Source: Stutzerimonas xanthomarina DSM 18231 (lineage in GTDB: Bacteria; Pseudomonadota; Gammaproteobacteria; Pseudomonadales; Pseudomonadaceae). From it: a stretch of 64,000 nt of DNA. Below are positions 44,854 through 54,448 of this stretch, piece after piece. The notes under the pieces are model-generated. The model saw nothing but the letters and a program-made list of their open reading frames with translations, was not told the origin of the DNA and ran no database searches. The position numbers and the translations under genes were made by a program. Numbering within the stretch: the stretch's first letter is position 1; every line of letters begins with the position of its first letter. The stretch covers positions 62,001 to 126,000 of the forward strand of contig NZ_FQXA01000005.1 of NCBI RefSeq assembly GCF_900129835.1. The letters are read 5' to 3'.

Positions 44854-45954
44854 ATGGCAGTCAAGGTCCTGGTGGTGGACGATTCCGGCTTCTTCCGCCG
44901 TCGTGTATCGGAGATCCTTTCCTCAGACTCGAACATTCAGGTGATCGGAACCGCGACCAACGGGCGCGAGGCGATCGACCAGGCGCTGGCGCTGAAACCG
45001 GACGTCATCACCATGGATTACGAGATGCCGATGATGGACGGTATCACCGCAGTCCGGCAGATCATGCAGCGCTGCCCAACGCCGGTGTTGATGTTCTCCT
45101 CGCTTACCCACGAAGGCGCACGGGTCACGCTCGATGCGCTGGATGCGGGCGCCGTCGACTTTCTGCCCAAGAATTTCGAGGACATCTCGCGAAACCCGGA
45201 CAAGGTCAAGCAGTTGCTCTGCGAGAAGGTGCATAGCATCTCGCGTAGCAATCGCCGTTTCAGCAGCACCGTTAGCGCTCCGGCTGCTCCTCCCCAGGCA
45301 GTGCGTCCGATTGGCACCTCTTTGGGTAGCACAACCCATGCGAGGCCTGCCGCGCCAGTCCATGCGGCGTCGACGCCGGCGCCTCGGCGCAAGCCGTACA
45401 GGCTGGTCGCCATCGGCACCTCGACCGGTGGGCCGGTGGCGCTTCAGCGCGTGTTGACCCAGCTGCCCGGAAACTTTCCGGCGCCTATCGTGCTGATCCA
45501 GCACATGCCCGCGGCCTTTACCAAAGCCTTTGCCGAACGCCTGGACAAGCTTTGCAAGATCCGCGTCAAGGAAGCCGAAGACGGTGATCTGTTGCGTCCC
45601 GGCCTCGCACTGCTGGCGCCCGGCGGCAAACAGATGATGGTCGACGGGCGCGGTACGGTGCGTATCCTGCCGGGCGACGAGCGTCTCAATTACAGGCCCT
45701 GCGTCGATGTCACCTTCGGCTCCGCCGCCAAGGCTTACGGCGACAAGGTACTGGCCGTGGTGCTGACCGGCATGGGGGCTGATGGCCGCGAAGGGGCGAG
45801 GATGCTCAAGCAGAGCGGTAGCCAGGTTTGGGCTCAGGACGAGGCCAGTTGCGTCATCTATGGCATGCCGATGGCAGTGGTCAAGGCCAACCTCAGCGAC
45901 GCCGTCTACGGGCTCGATGACATTGGTCGCCGCTTGAGCGAGGCGTGCATCTGA
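44854..45954 (+). CDS. cheB: Chemotaxis methylesterase CheB
   Basis: 366 residues from ATG 44854 (TAGGAG upstream). Receiver with acceptor Asp55 ([13 protein letters not shown]), a Ser/Ala/Pro linker, then the methylesterase with catalytic Ser in [11 protein letters not shown], His in [17 protein letters not shown] and Asp in [12 protein letters not shown]. Demethylates chemoreceptors. The stop overlaps the motC start (TGATG). Confidence 0.97.
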   Translation: MAVKVLVVDDSGFFRRRVSEILSSDSNIQVIGTATNGREAIDQALALKPDVITMDYEMPMMDGITAVRQIMQRCPTPVLMFSSLTHEGARVTLDALDAGAVDFLPKNFEDISRNPDKVKQLLCEKVHSISRSNRRFSSTVSAPAAPPQAVRPIGTSLGSTTHARPAAPVHAASTPAPRRKPYRLVAIGTSTGGPVALQRVLTQLPGNFPAPIVLIQHMPAAFTKAFAERLDKLCKIRVKEAEDGDLLRPGLALLAPGGKQMMVDGRGTVRILPGDERLNYRPCVDVTFGSAAKAYGDKVLAVVLTGMGADGREGARMLKQSGSQVWAQDEASCVIYGMPMAVVKANLSDAVYGLDDIGRRLSEACI

Positions 45955-46694
45955 TGGATGTACTCAGCCTGATCGGGCTGGTCCTTGCGTTTGTTGCCAT
46001 TGTCGGGGGTAACTTCCTCGAAGGCGGGCATGTTTCGGCGCTGCTAAACGGGCCAGCCGCATTGATCGTACTCGGCGGTACGCTCGGTGCGGTGCTGCTG
46101 CAGACGCCCATGGCGGTATTCATGCGTGCGATGTCTGTGATGGGTTGGATATTTTTCCCGCCGCGCATCGACATGGTTCGTGGAATCAGTCTGGTCACGG
46201 GATGGAGTGCCACGGCGCGCAAGGAGGGGCTGCTTGGTCTTGAGCCGATCGCCGAAACCGAGCCTGACCCCTACGCCCGCAAAGGCTTGCAGCTGCTGGT
46301 CGATGGGGCTGAGCCGGAAGTGATTCGCAGCATTCTCGAGGTTGACCTGTATACGCAGGAAACCCGCGATCTCAGGGCGGCGAAAGTGTTCGAGAGTATG
46401 GGCGGCTATTCCCCCACGGTCGGCATTATCGGTGCGGTGATGGGGCTGATCCATGTCATGGGCAATCTCGCCGATCCCAGCCAGCTGGGCAGCGGTATTG
46501 CGGTTGCATTCGTTGCCACCATTTACGGCGTGGCCTTTGCCAACCTGTTGGTGTTGCCGATGGGCAACAAGCTCAAAAGCGTGGTGCAGAAGCAGACCGC
46601 TTACCGCGAAATGTTACTTGAGGGCGTTCTGTCGATTGCTGAGGGAGAGAACCCGCGTTCAATCGAAATGAAGCTCCAAGGTTTCCTCGATTGA
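45954..46694 (+). CDS. motC: Flagellar stator protein MotC (MotA/PomA type)
   Basis: 246 residues, four transmembrane helices, with the cytoplasmic loop containing ARKEGLLGLEPIAE and the last pair of helices GYSPTVGIIGAVMGLIHVMG and GIAVAFVATIYGVAFANLLV. Second stator set of Pseudomonas (MotCD), linked to swarming. ATG 45954 overlaps the cheB stop. Confidence 0.95.
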   Translation: MDVLSLIGLVLAFVAIVGGNFLEGGHVSALLNGPAALIVLGGTLGAVLLQTPMAVFMRAMSVMGWIFFPPRIDMVRGISLVTGWSATARKEGLLGLEPIAETEPDPYARKGLQLLVDGAEPEVIRSILEVDLYTQETRDLRAAKVFESMGGYSPTVGIIGAVMGLIHVMGNLADPSQLGSGIAVAFVATIYGVAFANLLVLPMGNKLKSVVQKQTAYREMLLEGVLSIAEGENPRSIEMKLQGFLD

Positions 46695-46835
46695 TAACCC
46701 TTCAGCAACGGTGCGTATGCTTCGCGCTGCGGGTCTGGGAATGAACATGGCAAACGCTTTATCCACTACGCTCTGCCCAAGCGCCGCTACGGTGAGCCTG
46801 TTCATCTGTCGCTCTCGGTTGGAGTCGATCTGATT

Positions 46836-47663
46836 ATGGCGCGCCGCCGCTCCCACGAAGAGCCGGAGAATCACGAGCGTTGGCTTGTGTCCTATGCGGA
46901 CTTCATCACGCTGCTGTTTGCGTTCTTCGTGGTGATGTACTCGATCTCCTCGCTCAACGAAGGCAAATACAAGATCCTGTCCGATTCGCTGGTCGGTGTC
47001 TTCAACCAGGTCGACAGGGCCGTAAAGCCGATTCCGATTGGAGAAGAGCGGCCGCGGACTACCCAGCAGGACGCATCCCAGATCGATGAGCCGCAATCAT
47101 CGCAGCAGCCAATCGATCCGCTGCAGAGCATCATGCAGAGCATGCAGGCGGCCTTTGCCGATCTGATCGCCTCTGATCAACTGACGATTCGCGGCAATGA
47201 ACTCTGGGTCGAAATCGAGCTGAACTCGAGCTTGCTATTTCCCAGCGGCGATGCGTTGCCCAATGACCATGCATTCGCCCTGTTGGAAAAGGTCGCCGGG
47301 ATACTGGCACCTTTCGATAATCCGATTCACGTTGAAGGCTTCACCGACAATCTGCCTATCAATACGGCGAAGTTTCCGACCAACTGGGAACTGTCGGCGG
47401 CGCGTGCTGGCAGTGTGGTGCGGATGTTGGCTGCGGACGGTGTTGACCCGGCACGGTTGGCGGCGGTGGGTTACGGCGAATTCCAGCCCATTGCGGATAA
47501 TTCCACTGCCGAAGGCAGGGCACGTAATCGCCGTGTGATCCTGGTTATTTCACGCAATCTTGATGTCCGTCGCAGCGTCAGCGGTGTGGGAAGTGGGAAT
47601 GCCCAGCCTGTGAGCGATGCCTCGCAAGCTGGCACACAACGTGCTGTGCCTTCTGATGGTTAG
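46836..47663 (+). CDS. motD: Flagellar stator protein MotD (MotB/PomB type)
   Basis: 275 residues. One transmembrane helix with the proton-path Asp22 in SYADFITLLFAFFVVMYSIS, a linker or plug region and an OmpA-type peptidoglycan-binding domain (VEGFTDNLPINTAKFPTNWE, LSAARAGSVVRML, EGRARNRRVIL). Partner of MotC. A 141-bp gap with nothing recognisable separates it from motC. Confidence 0.95.
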   Translation: MARRRSHEEPENHERWLVSYADFITLLFAFFVVMYSISSLNEGKYKILSDSLVGVFNQVDRAVKPIPIGEERPRTTQQDASQIDEPQSSQQPIDPLQSIMQSMQAAFADLIASDQLTIRGNELWVEIELNSSLLFPSGDALPNDHAFALLEKVAGILAPFDNPIHVEGFTDNLPINTAKFPTNWELSAARAGSVVRMLAADGVDPARLAAVGYGEFQPIADNSTAEGRARNRRVILVISRNLDVRRSVSGVGSGNAQPVSDASQAGTQRAVPSDG

Positions 47664-47753
47664 GGGCCGCTCGCGGCATCGTCAATTCTCCGTCGTTGGC
47701 TCATGCCGAGACGGCCGGTCCCGGTCTGGTTCGATCCGGATGGAAAGAGAGTT

Positions 47754-48542
47754 ATGAGAGTCTGGGCTGTAGCCAATCAAAAAGGCGGGGTGGGCAAAAC
47801 CACTACCTCCATTGCACTTGCCGGTTTGCTGGCCGACTCCGGCAAGCGGGTCGTAGCGCTGGATCTCGATCCCCACGGCTCGATGACCAGCTATTTCGGG
47901 CATGATCCGGACAACCTCGATCACAGCGTTTTCGACTTGTTCCAGCATCAGGGTACCGTTCCCGAGGGGCTTCCCTGGCAGTTGTTGCTGCCAACCAGCC
48001 ATGAGCGCCTTTCCTTGTTGCCATCCAGCACAGTGCTGGCGACGCTGGAGCGCCAGTCCCCGGGCCAGAACGGCCTCGGCCTGGTCATCGCCAAAAGTCT
48101 TTCTCAGCTCTGGCAGGATTTCGATTACGCCATTATCGACAGCCCACCGCTGCTGGGCGTGCTGATGGTCAACGCGCTGGCCGCCAGTCAGCAGCTGATC
48201 ATCCCGGTGCAGACCGAATTCCTGGCCATGAAGGGGCTGGAGCGCATGGTCAGTACGCTGAGCATGATCAACCGGTCGCGTCGGCAGGCCTTGCCTTACA
48301 CCATCGTGCCTACGATGTTTGATCGCCGCACCCAAGCCTCGATGAACACGCTCAAAGTCTTGCGCAATGGCTATCAGGAGCACCTCTGGCAAGCCTTCAT
48401 TCCGATTGATACACGTCTGCGTGATGCCAGTCGCGCCGGCCTGACGCCATCGCAGCACGATCCTAGTAGCCGTGGCGTGCTCGCCTATCGCGCACTGCTC
48501 AAGACACTGTTGGCGGCGCAAGCCTCGCCAGAGGTGGCCTGA
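47754..48542 (+). CDS. parC: ParA-type ATPase ParC for polar chemotaxis arrays
   Basis: 262 residues from ATG 47754; 17 upstream codons are open. Walker A NQKGGVGKTTTSIALA, LDLDPHGSMTSYFG and DYAIIDSPPLLGVL are ParA/Soj hallmarks. In Vibrio and Pseudomonas a ParA-like protein in this position (ParC) places chemotaxis arrays at the pole with ParP. Not to be confused with topoisomerase IV ParC. Confidence 0.85.
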   Translation: MRVWAVANQKGGVGKTTTSIALAGLLADSGKRVVALDLDPHGSMTSYFGHDPDNLDHSVFDLFQHQGTVPEGLPWQLLLPTSHERLSLLPSSTVLATLERQSPGQNGLGLVIAKSLSQLWQDFDYAIIDSPPLLGVLMVNALAASQQLIIPVQTEFLAMKGLERMVSTLSMINRSRRQALPYTIVPTMFDRRTQASMNTLKVLRNGYQEHLWQAFIPIDTRLRDASRAGLTPSQHDPSSRGVLAYRALLKTLLAAQASPEVA

Positions 48543-48628
48543 ATGACGACGTATGGCCGCGTTCGCCGTTCAAGTTCGCCCTGGGTGCGGCCGATAGCCT
48601 ATCCAGTGGGTTTGCACGAGTTGGTTCC

Positions 48629-49453
48629 ATGAGTCGTACCGTTCTTAAAGAAAGCCGATCGCAACAGACACTGCAGTCGTATCTCGATGCACTTCTGCAG
48701 GATGCCGTCATGGAATTGGCCGAATCGGTCAGTCCAGACGAGTTCCAGGCGGCCGTGCTCGAGGAGCAGCAGCGCGATACACAGCGGGTCGTGGCGCTAC
48801 GTCCGGTTGCTCCGCCTGAACCCGAAGCCATTGCCGTTCCGGTAGTTGCCGAGGTGCAGGCGTTGCTCGAATTGCCCCCCGAATCATCGGTGGATGCACC
48901 GCCTGCAACGGTCGAGCCGATTGCCATTTTCGACTTGCAGGCGCAGGCGCCGAACGGCCCGCCAGCGATCCCGAACAGCCAGCCGGAGTGGGGCGAGGAA
49001 CCGTTCGAATGTTTGCTGTTTGATGTGGCCGGGCTGACGCTGGCGGTGCCGCTGGTCAGTCTCGGTTCGATCTATCCGCTTGCCGGGCAGGAACTCACGC
49101 CTCTTTTCGGCCAGCCCGCCTGGTTTCTCGGCATCTTGCCGAGCCAGGCTGGCAATCTGAAAGTGCTGGACACTGCACGCTGGGTCATGGCCGAGCGCTA
49201 TCGCGACGATTTCCGCGACGGGCTTCAGTACGTGATTTCAGTGCAGGGTTATGAGTGGGGCCTGGCGGTACACCAGGTCAGCCGCTCGATTCGTCTGGAC
49301 CCGAAAGAAGTGAAGTGGCGCACGCAGCGCACGCAGCGCCCCTGGCTCGCCGGGACGGTGATTGACCACATGTGTGCTCTGGTCGACGTAACCGCGCTCG
49401 CCGAGCTGATCGCCAGCGGCGCGACCCGACATCTCAAGGGCGTCCCGTCGTAA
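48629..49453 (+). CDS. parP: CheW-domain protein ParP
   Basis: 274 residues. The N-terminal helix region (QTLQSYLDALLQDAVME) and a Pro/Ala/Glu-rich linker precede a C-terminal CheW-like domain (about 125-265: FECLLFDVAGLTLAVPLVSL). Place and architecture match ParP, which joins ParC to CheA and stabilises polar arrays. Lies between parC and cheW. Confidence 0.85.
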   Translation: MSRTVLKESRSQQTLQSYLDALLQDAVMELAESVSPDEFQAAVLEEQQRDTQRVVALRPVAPPEPEAIAVPVVAEVQALLELPPESSVDAPPATVEPIAIFDLQAQAPNGPPAIPNSQPEWGEEPFECLLFDVAGLTLAVPLVSLGSIYPLAGQELTPLFGQPAWFLGILPSQAGNLKVLDTARWVMAERYRDDFRDGLQYVISVQGYEWGLAVHQVSRSIRLDPKEVKWRTQRTQRPWLAGTVIDHMCALVDVTALAELIASGATRHLKGVPS

Positions 49454-49538
49454 CCAATTGAACAAACCGAGGGGCACGCAAGCGCTCCGAGTAACCGATA
49501 GAATCAACCGCCAGTGCGGTACATGAAGAGGTGGGGCT

Positions 49539-50018
49539 ATGAAGATGACTTCCGCACAGGGTTCCGATGATCCGGTCCTGCAATGGGTAACCTTCCGACT
49601 GGATAACGAGACCTATGGCATCAACGTGATGCAGGTCCAGGAAGTGCTGCGTTACACCGAAATCGCCCCGGTGCCGGGTGCTCCCAGCTATGTACTGGGC
49701 ATCATTAACCTGCGTGGCAACGTCGTTACGGTGATCGATACGCGCCAGCGCTTTGGTCTCGACACGGCGCCGGTATCGGACAACACCCGTATCGTTATCA
49801 TCGAGGCTGATCGCCAGGTGGTCGGCATTCTTGTCGACAGCGTTGCCGAGGTGGTCTACCTGCGCCAGTCGGAGATCGAAACCGCACCGAACGTTGGTAA
49901 CGATGAGTCGGCGAAATTCATCCAGGGCGTATGCAACAAGAACAATGAACTGCTGATTCTGGTCGAACTGGACAAGATGATGAGCGAAGAAGAATGGGCG
50001 GAACTTGAGAGCATCTGA
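49539..50018 (+). CDS. cheW: Chemotaxis coupling protein CheW
   Basis: 159-residue CheW domain joining receptors to CheA: LQWVTFRLDNETYGINVMQV, VPGAPSYVLGIINLRGNVV and a C-terminal LLILVELDKMM. GAGGTGGGG precedes the ATG. 86 bp after parP; ends 3 bp before the DUF2802 gene. Confidence 0.97.
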   Translation: MKMTSAQGSDDPVLQWVTFRLDNETYGINVMQVQEVLRYTEIAPVPGAPSYVLGIINLRGNVVTVIDTRQRFGLDTAPVSDNTRIVIIEADRQVVGILVDSVAEVVYLRQSEIETAPNVGNDESAKFIQGVCNKNNELLILVELDKMMSEEEWAELESI

Positions 50019-50021
50019 AGC

Positions 50022-50435
50022 ATGATTGCGTCGCTGGTAGCGGCGGTCGTTGCGCTTGCCTTGTGCTGCCTGGCATTGCTCGGTTGCTGCATCTGGCTGT
50101 TTCGCCGTCAGCGCCAGCAGGTCGAAGCGCAAGCGCGCGAAGACGCTATCCGTGACAAACGCATCAAGGCGCTCGGCGCGCGGCTGGATAATTACCTCGA
50201 AAGCAACGTTCGGATGGGTAAAGACCTGCATGAGCTGTCGCGCATCGTTGCCCCGTTGCCAGAAAAGCTAGGCCAGCTCGAACAGCGTGATCCCAATAAC
50301 TTCTCTTTTTCCCAGGCGGCTAAGCTGGTCGGTATGGGCGCTAGCGTCGATGATCTGACGCAGTCCTGCGGGTTGTCCCAATCCGAAGCCGAATTGATGC
50401 GCAAGCTGCATCAGGCGCGCCGCGATACCGATTAG
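50022..50435 (+). CDS. Membrane-anchored DUF2802 protein
   Basis: 137 residues. An N-terminal transmembrane helix (VAAVVALALCCLALLGCCIWL) is followed by a basic helical region (RRQRQQVEAQAREDAIRDKR) and a C-terminal helix-turn-helix-looking segment (KLVGMGASVDDLTQSCGLSQ). Matches the DUF2802 family found next to cheW in Pseudomonas. Function unknown. Confidence 0.8.
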   Translation: MIASLVAAVVALALCCLALLGCCIWLFRRQRQQVEAQAREDAIRDKRIKALGARLDNYLESNVRMGKDLHELSRIVAPLPEKLGQLEQRDPNNFSFSQAAKLVGMGASVDDLTQSCGLSQSEAELMRKLHQARRDTD

Positions 50436-50471
50436 CGCCGAGAATTTTAGCGCTGCGCTCAGTTGCCAATA

Positions 50472-50503
50472 CGTCGACCCGTCGACCCGTCGACCCGTCG
50501 ACC
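50472..50503. repeat. Short tandem repeat, four copies of an 8-mer
   Basis: CGTCGACC is repeated four times without a mismatch. Every unit contains the palindrome GTCGAC. It lies in the 160-bp gap before the rhodanese gene. Confidence 0.95.
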
Positions 50504-50598
50504 GCGGCAGTGAACGATATGACCATTGCTTCCTCCAATCTGGACAAGGTCTCACCATGTCTGGTGCCGACCTGTGCCTCAAGGGCGGGGAGGATGTG

Positions 50599-51039
50599 AT
50601 GCTGCGCATTCTAATGCTGTGCCTGCTGGCGAGCCCCGCGTGGGTTTTTGCAGCGGAAGCGCCAGCGGAAGTCGATGGTGCAATGACTATCAATGTTTAT
50701 CAGGCTCGGCAGCTTCATGCGCTCGGAGCGGTGTTCATCGACGTGCGCCCCAGGCGCGAATGGAGCTGGGGGCACGTTGAAGGTGCGGTGCATATGAATC
50801 TCGCGCGTGAATTCATTGGCCTGTCGCGCACCGAATGGCCAAGAAGCGTGCCGCTGGTCGTTTATTGCGACAGCGAGGTCTGTCCGGCCAGCGCGGAGGC
50901 AGTTCGCCTTGCAGTCGAATGGGGCTACCAGCAGGTTTTTTATTTTCGGGAAGGTTATTTCGCCTGGATGCTGGCTGATTTTCCGCAGGAAAAAGACCAG
51001 ATCGATGATATCGCGACGCTCAATGCTCAGGCCCATTGA
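50599..51039 (+). CDS. Secreted rhodanese-like protein
   Basis: 146 residues from ATG 50599, after GGGGAGGA. Signal peptide RILMLCLLASPAWVFAAEA. The single rhodanese domain has FIDVRPRREWSWGHVEGAVH and an active-site loop with the expected Cys in VVYCDSEVCPASA. Possibly a periplasmic sulfur-transfer or binding protein. Overlaps the convergent FlhB-like gene by 20 bp. Confidence 0.88.
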   Translation: MLRILMLCLLASPAWVFAAEAPAEVDGAMTINVYQARQLHALGAVFIDVRPRREWSWGHVEGAVHMNLAREFIGLSRTEWPRSVPLVVYCDSEVCPASAEAVRLAVEWGYQQVFYFREGYFAWMLADFPQEKDQIDDIATLNAQAH

Positions 51040-51343
51040 GTCGCGGAATCGCCGATGTATCTCTGTCACGGCCAAAGCCCGGCGGGCATTTACCTTTCAG
51101 GTACCAGGCAAAGGCGATGATTTCGGCAATGGTGCGGTAAAGCGCTTCCGGGATCGCATCGCCCAGTTCCAGGCGCGCTAGCAATTTCACCAGTTCGGCA
51201 TTTTCGTAAATCGGTACATCGTGTTCGCGAGCGATTGCCAGAATCGCTTCGGCCAGTTCATCGTCGCCTTTCGCTGAGAGGGTCGGTGCGGTGGCACCGT
51301 CATAGGTGAGAGCGATGGCCTGGCGCGGCGTAGGGGCAGTCAT
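51020..51343 (-). CDS. Standalone FlhB C-terminal-like protein (FhlB type)
   Basis: 107 residues corresponding to the cytoplasmic FlhB domain only. AIALTYDGATAPTLSAKGDDELAE lines up with VALKYDGSKGGAPMLVAKGGDF of FlhB, but the NPTH cleavage motif is missing; the protein begins about where cleaved FlhB would begin. Translationally coupled (ATGA) to the FliK-like gene upstream on the minus strand. It may replace or modulate FlhB in substrate switching. Confidence 0.82.
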   Translation of the reverse strand: MTAPTPRQAIALTYDGATAPTLSAKGDDELAEAILAIAREHDVPIYENAELVKLLARLELGDAIPEALYRTIAEIIAFAWYLKGKCPPGFGRDRDTSAIPRLNGPEH

Positions 51344-52863
51344 GCGGTTTCATCCACGAAGCGTTGATCCAGTGAAGTGCGAGGTCCCTGTGGCGGCGTG
51401 CCCTGTCGACAGGCCAGTTCACCGACATTCAGCCCTGCTGTGACCAGTCGCTGACGCAAGTGCTCAAGCTCTGCCGAGATCAGCTCGGCAGTACCGCTGC
51501 GTTCGGCCCAGATCTGACTCGAAAGACTGCCCTGCAGCAGTTGTGCCTGGACTTGCAACGGGCCGAGGGGCGCGACATCGAACGCGAGTTCGACCTTCCA
51601 GAGCGTTTCCGGTTTTTCCTTGCGGCTTTGTTGGGGTTCGTCTTCACGTTGAAACTTCACTTGCAGCGGGACGATATCGCGCTGGTCGCGCATTGGCACC
51701 TCGAGCTGCCAGGTCGTGACCTGGGTGCCGTCCGGGCTGGTCTGGGTCTGAGCCAAGCTGGACAGTTGATGTGTCTGTAGCCGCGATACGGCCGCCGCGG
51801 CTAGCTTGAGCAATAGTTCAAGATCGGCCTCTTCATCGGCGTTCGGCAATAACCGGTTCGATAACGGGAAGTTTTGCGCCAGCTGGCGCGAATTGGGCTG
51901 GCCAAGCGCACCGAGCGCATTGCGTGCAAAGGCCGGCAGGGCCTGGCCGAGGCTCGCACTTGCTTGCGCCGCTCCTAGCGGTCCTCCACCCGGTAGGCCC
52001 GGTAGTTGCGCGATCAGGCGGAGCAATGTGGCCTTCATGTCGGTCGGCAGATCGCTTGCTTCGCCGCGCAGGAGATTGCCTTCCAGAAAGACCCCGCTGC
52101 GCGCCAGCGCCTGTGCCAGGGCCTTGGCATCGCCAAGTTGTTGCATGTTCGGCACCAGCCCGAGCAATCGCTCTGCTGCACCTCGCAACTGGTCCGGCAA
52201 TGCCGAGCTGGATGTAAGCGCACTGAGCAGCCCTTCGATCGAGCCTTGGCGGCTGTGCTGGGCAGTCAGTTGTTGACCGAGCATCAATTGATCGAGGCGA
52301 CCGCTCAGTGGCAAGAAGGCCAGTGACTGGTCGCCCTGAACGCGCGCGGTAATCAGGCTGCCCGGCGCAAGCGGCATGGCGGATTCGACATTGAGCTTCT
52401 GTCCGGCGAGCGGCGAATTGAGCAGGGTGATGACGACCTTGAACAGAATCTTGCCGTCCTGCTGGGTCTGCTGGCTGGCCGTCACCTTGCCTTGTACCAC
52501 GCTGCCCGTGGGCAGTTGCGAAAGGTCGATGCTGCTCTGCGGCTGACGGTTATTAGGCTGCAGTGTGGCTATCAGGCGCGAATCGGTTACAGCGGTGATG
52601 AACAGAGCAGCCCCGGGCGTGGCTGCTTTTGGACTCGTGGTTTCGACCGTTGCATGTCGTCCATTGGTCAGGGTCAGGCGTAGCGTCAACTGAAAGCTTT
52701 GCAAGGCCTCCTTGATACTGATGACTTCCGCCTCGGCACTCTCACCAGCGGCAAGCAATCCCTGCATCGGCTGCAGCAGTTTCAGCGCCAGGTCAGCCGG
52801 CGCCACTGCCGGGCGAGAGGGACCGGTCGCGGGAATTGCATGGGTGCTTTTGATCTCGGTCAT
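51340..52863 (-). CDS. Second FliK-like hook-length control protein
   Basis: 507 residues. A long low-complexity N-terminal part with OB-like segments (SVVQGKVTASQQTQQDGKIL) is followed by a C-terminal FliK-type domain (VPLQVKFQ, LGPLQVQAQLLQGSLSSQIW, LEHLRQRLVTAGLNVGELAC). Differs from the main FliK at 28296. It forms a minus-strand pair with the FlhB-like gene. Possibly an export regulator of the flagellar type III system; function untested. Confidence 0.8.
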   Translation of the reverse strand: MTEIKSTHAIPATGPSRPAVAPADLALKLLQPMQGLLAAGESAEAEVISIKEALQSFQLTLRLTLTNGRHATVETTSPKAATPGAALFITAVTDSRLIATLQPNNRQPQSSIDLSQLPTGSVVQGKVTASQQTQQDGKILFKVVITLLNSPLAGQKLNVESAMPLAPGSLITARVQGDQSLAFLPLSGRLDQLMLGQQLTAQHSRQGSIEGLLSALTSSSALPDQLRGAAERLLGLVPNMQQLGDAKALAQALARSGVFLEGNLLRGEASDLPTDMKATLLRLIAQLPGLPGGGPLGAAQASASLGQALPAFARNALGALGQPNSRQLAQNFPLSNRLLPNADEEADLELLLKLAAAAVSRLQTHQLSSLAQTQTSPDGTQVTTWQLEVPMRDQRDIVPLQVKFQREDEPQQSRKEKPETLWKVELAFDVAPLGPLQVQAQLLQGSLSSQIWAERSGTAELISAELEHLRQRLVTAGLNVGELACRQGTPPQGPRTSLDQRFVDETA

Positions 52864-52902
52864 CTTACTTAAATGCTCTTACAACCTTTCTACATTGTGG
52901 TC

Positions 52903-52930
52903 TTTGGCGCCCGGGTTCGGCATGTATAAT
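52903..52930 (+). promoter_or_regulatory. Sigma-70 promoter of the ccm operon
   Basis: TTTGGC (52903-52908), 16-bp spacer, perfect TATAAT (52925-52930). The ccmA GTG is 60 bp downstream. Confidence 0.6.
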
Positions 52931-52989
52931 TCCGCCGCCCGCCCGAGCATGTAGCGGCCGGGCTCCTTTCATCTTGAGGTAGCCCTAGC

Positions 52990-53625
52990 GTGTCCAGCCC
53001 CTTTGTAGAAACTGTGGCGCTTTCCTGCGAGCGAGACTGGCGCCTGCTTTTCGAGAGGTTAGACCTGCAGATCGTCAAAGGTGAAATGTTGCAGATCGCC
53101 GGCCCCAACGGCAGTGGCAAGACAAGCTTGCTGCGCTTGCTGTCCGGGTTGATGCAGCCGACCTCCGGGGAGGTATTGCTGAAGGGCGAAACGCTGGAAA
53201 GCCAGCGCGGCGAACTGGCCCGCAACCTGCTGTGGATAGGTCATGCTGCAGGTATCAAAGGGTTGCTAAGCGCCGAAGAAAACCTCACCTGGCTGTGCGC
53301 ATTGCATCAGCCAGCGTCACGTGATGCTATCTGGCAGGCACTTGATACCGTTGGGTTGCGCGGTTTCGAAGATGTACCCTGTCATACACTCTCCGCCGGC
53401 CAGCAACGCCGGGTTGGGCTAGCCCGGCTGTATCTGTCGCCGCCGCCCCTGTGGATTCTCGATGAGCCTTTCACGGCGCTCGACAAAGGCGGCGTGGCGC
53501 AGCTAGAGCGGCATCTGGCTACTCATTGCGAGCAAGGCGGTATGGTCGTGCTGACCACCCATCATTCGCTCGTTGAAATGCCGGCGGGCTTCCGCCAAAT
53601 CGATCTGGGGCAACGAGCCGCATGA
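52990..53625 (+). CDS. ccmA: Heme exporter ATP-binding protein CcmA
   Basis: 211-residue ABC ATPase with Walker [19 protein letters not shown], signature [17 protein letters not shown] and Walker [13 protein letters not shown]. Works with CcmB (and CcmC/D) to release holo-CcmE. GTG start with TTGAGG about 11 bp upstream. Overlaps ccmB by 4 bp. Confidence 0.96.
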   Translation: MSSPFVETVALSCERDWRLLFERLDLQIVKGEMLQIAGPNGSGKTSLLRLLSGLMQPTSGEVLLKGETLESQRGELARNLLWIGHAAGIKGLLSAEENLTWLCALHQPASRDAIWQALDTVGLRGFEDVPCHTLSAGQQRRVGLARLYLSPPPLWILDEPFTALDKGGVAQLERHLATHCEQGGMVVLTTHHSLVEMPAGFRQIDLGQRAA

Positions 53626-54293
53626 GCAACGTCTTTACCCTGTTGCTGGCTCGCGAAAGCCGACTATTGTTCCGTCGGCCTGCGGAGCTGGCCAACCCAT
53701 TGGTGTTCTTCGCCATTGTCATCGCACTGTTTCCCCTGGCGGTCGGCCCCGAGACTCAACTGTTGCAGACCATTTCACCCGGACTTATCTGGGTCGCTGC
53801 GTTGTTGGCCGTGCTGCTTTCGCTGGATGGGTTGTTTCGCAGTGATTTCGAGGATGGCTCGCTGGAGCAGTGGGTCGTTTCGCCGCACCCCTTGGCGCTT
53901 CTGGTTCTCGCCAAGGTGCTGGCACACTGGATGTTCTCTGGCCTGGCGCTGGTGCTGCTTGCGCCATTGCTGGGCCTCATGTTGGGTATGCCGGTCAGCG
54001 CTTTGCCGGTGTTGCTGATGTCGCTGCTGCTGGGTACGCCGGTCCTGAGCCTGCTGGGCGCGGTCGGAGCGGCTTTGACCGTTGGGCTCAAGCGAGGCGG
54101 GCTGTTGTTGGCGCTGCTTATTCTCCCCCTGTACATCCCCGTGCTTATCCTTGGCAGTGGCGCGTTGCAAGCAGCGCTGCAGGGGCTGCCTGCGCTCGGT
54201 TATCTATTATGGCTTTCCAGCCTGACTGCCCTGGCAGTTACGCTGACACCCTTTGCAATAGCGGCCGGCCTGAGAATCAGCGTCGGCGAATGA
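53622..54293 (+). CDS. ccmB: Heme exporter permease CcmB
   Basis: 223 residues, six transmembrane helices. The family pattern [24 protein letters not shown] is present. Membrane part of the CcmAB transporter. A 155-bp gap with no gene separates it from ccmC, the only sizeable gap in the operon. Confidence 0.96.
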   Translation: MSNVFTLLLARESRLLFRRPAELANPLVFFAIVIALFPLAVGPETQLLQTISPGLIWVAALLAVLLSLDGLFRSDFEDGSLEQWVVSPHPLALLVLAKVLAHWMFSGLALVLLAPLLGLMLGMPVSALPVLLMSLLLGTPVLSLLGAVGAALTVGLKRGGLLLALLILPLYIPVLILGSGALQAALQGLPALGYLLWLSSLTALAVTLTPFAIAAGLRISVGE

Positions 54294-54448
54294 CGGATTG
54301 GCAGAATGTTTTTATCCAGTAGCGGAACGCAGTTGGCCGGGGCGAGACGAGCGGTTATCGCAACGATGGGTTCCATGATCTCGAACAAGCGCCGGTTGCC
54401 CGGTTTCGGCGCAGTATCGGTATACATAGCGGGCGTGAGGCAGACTCT

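Noticed and set aside
49479..49501. Sigma-28 promoter before cheW (ACCGATAG)
   Set aside because: The -10 has one or more mismatches and no TAAA lies 15 bp upstream; only a CAAG at the wrong spacing.
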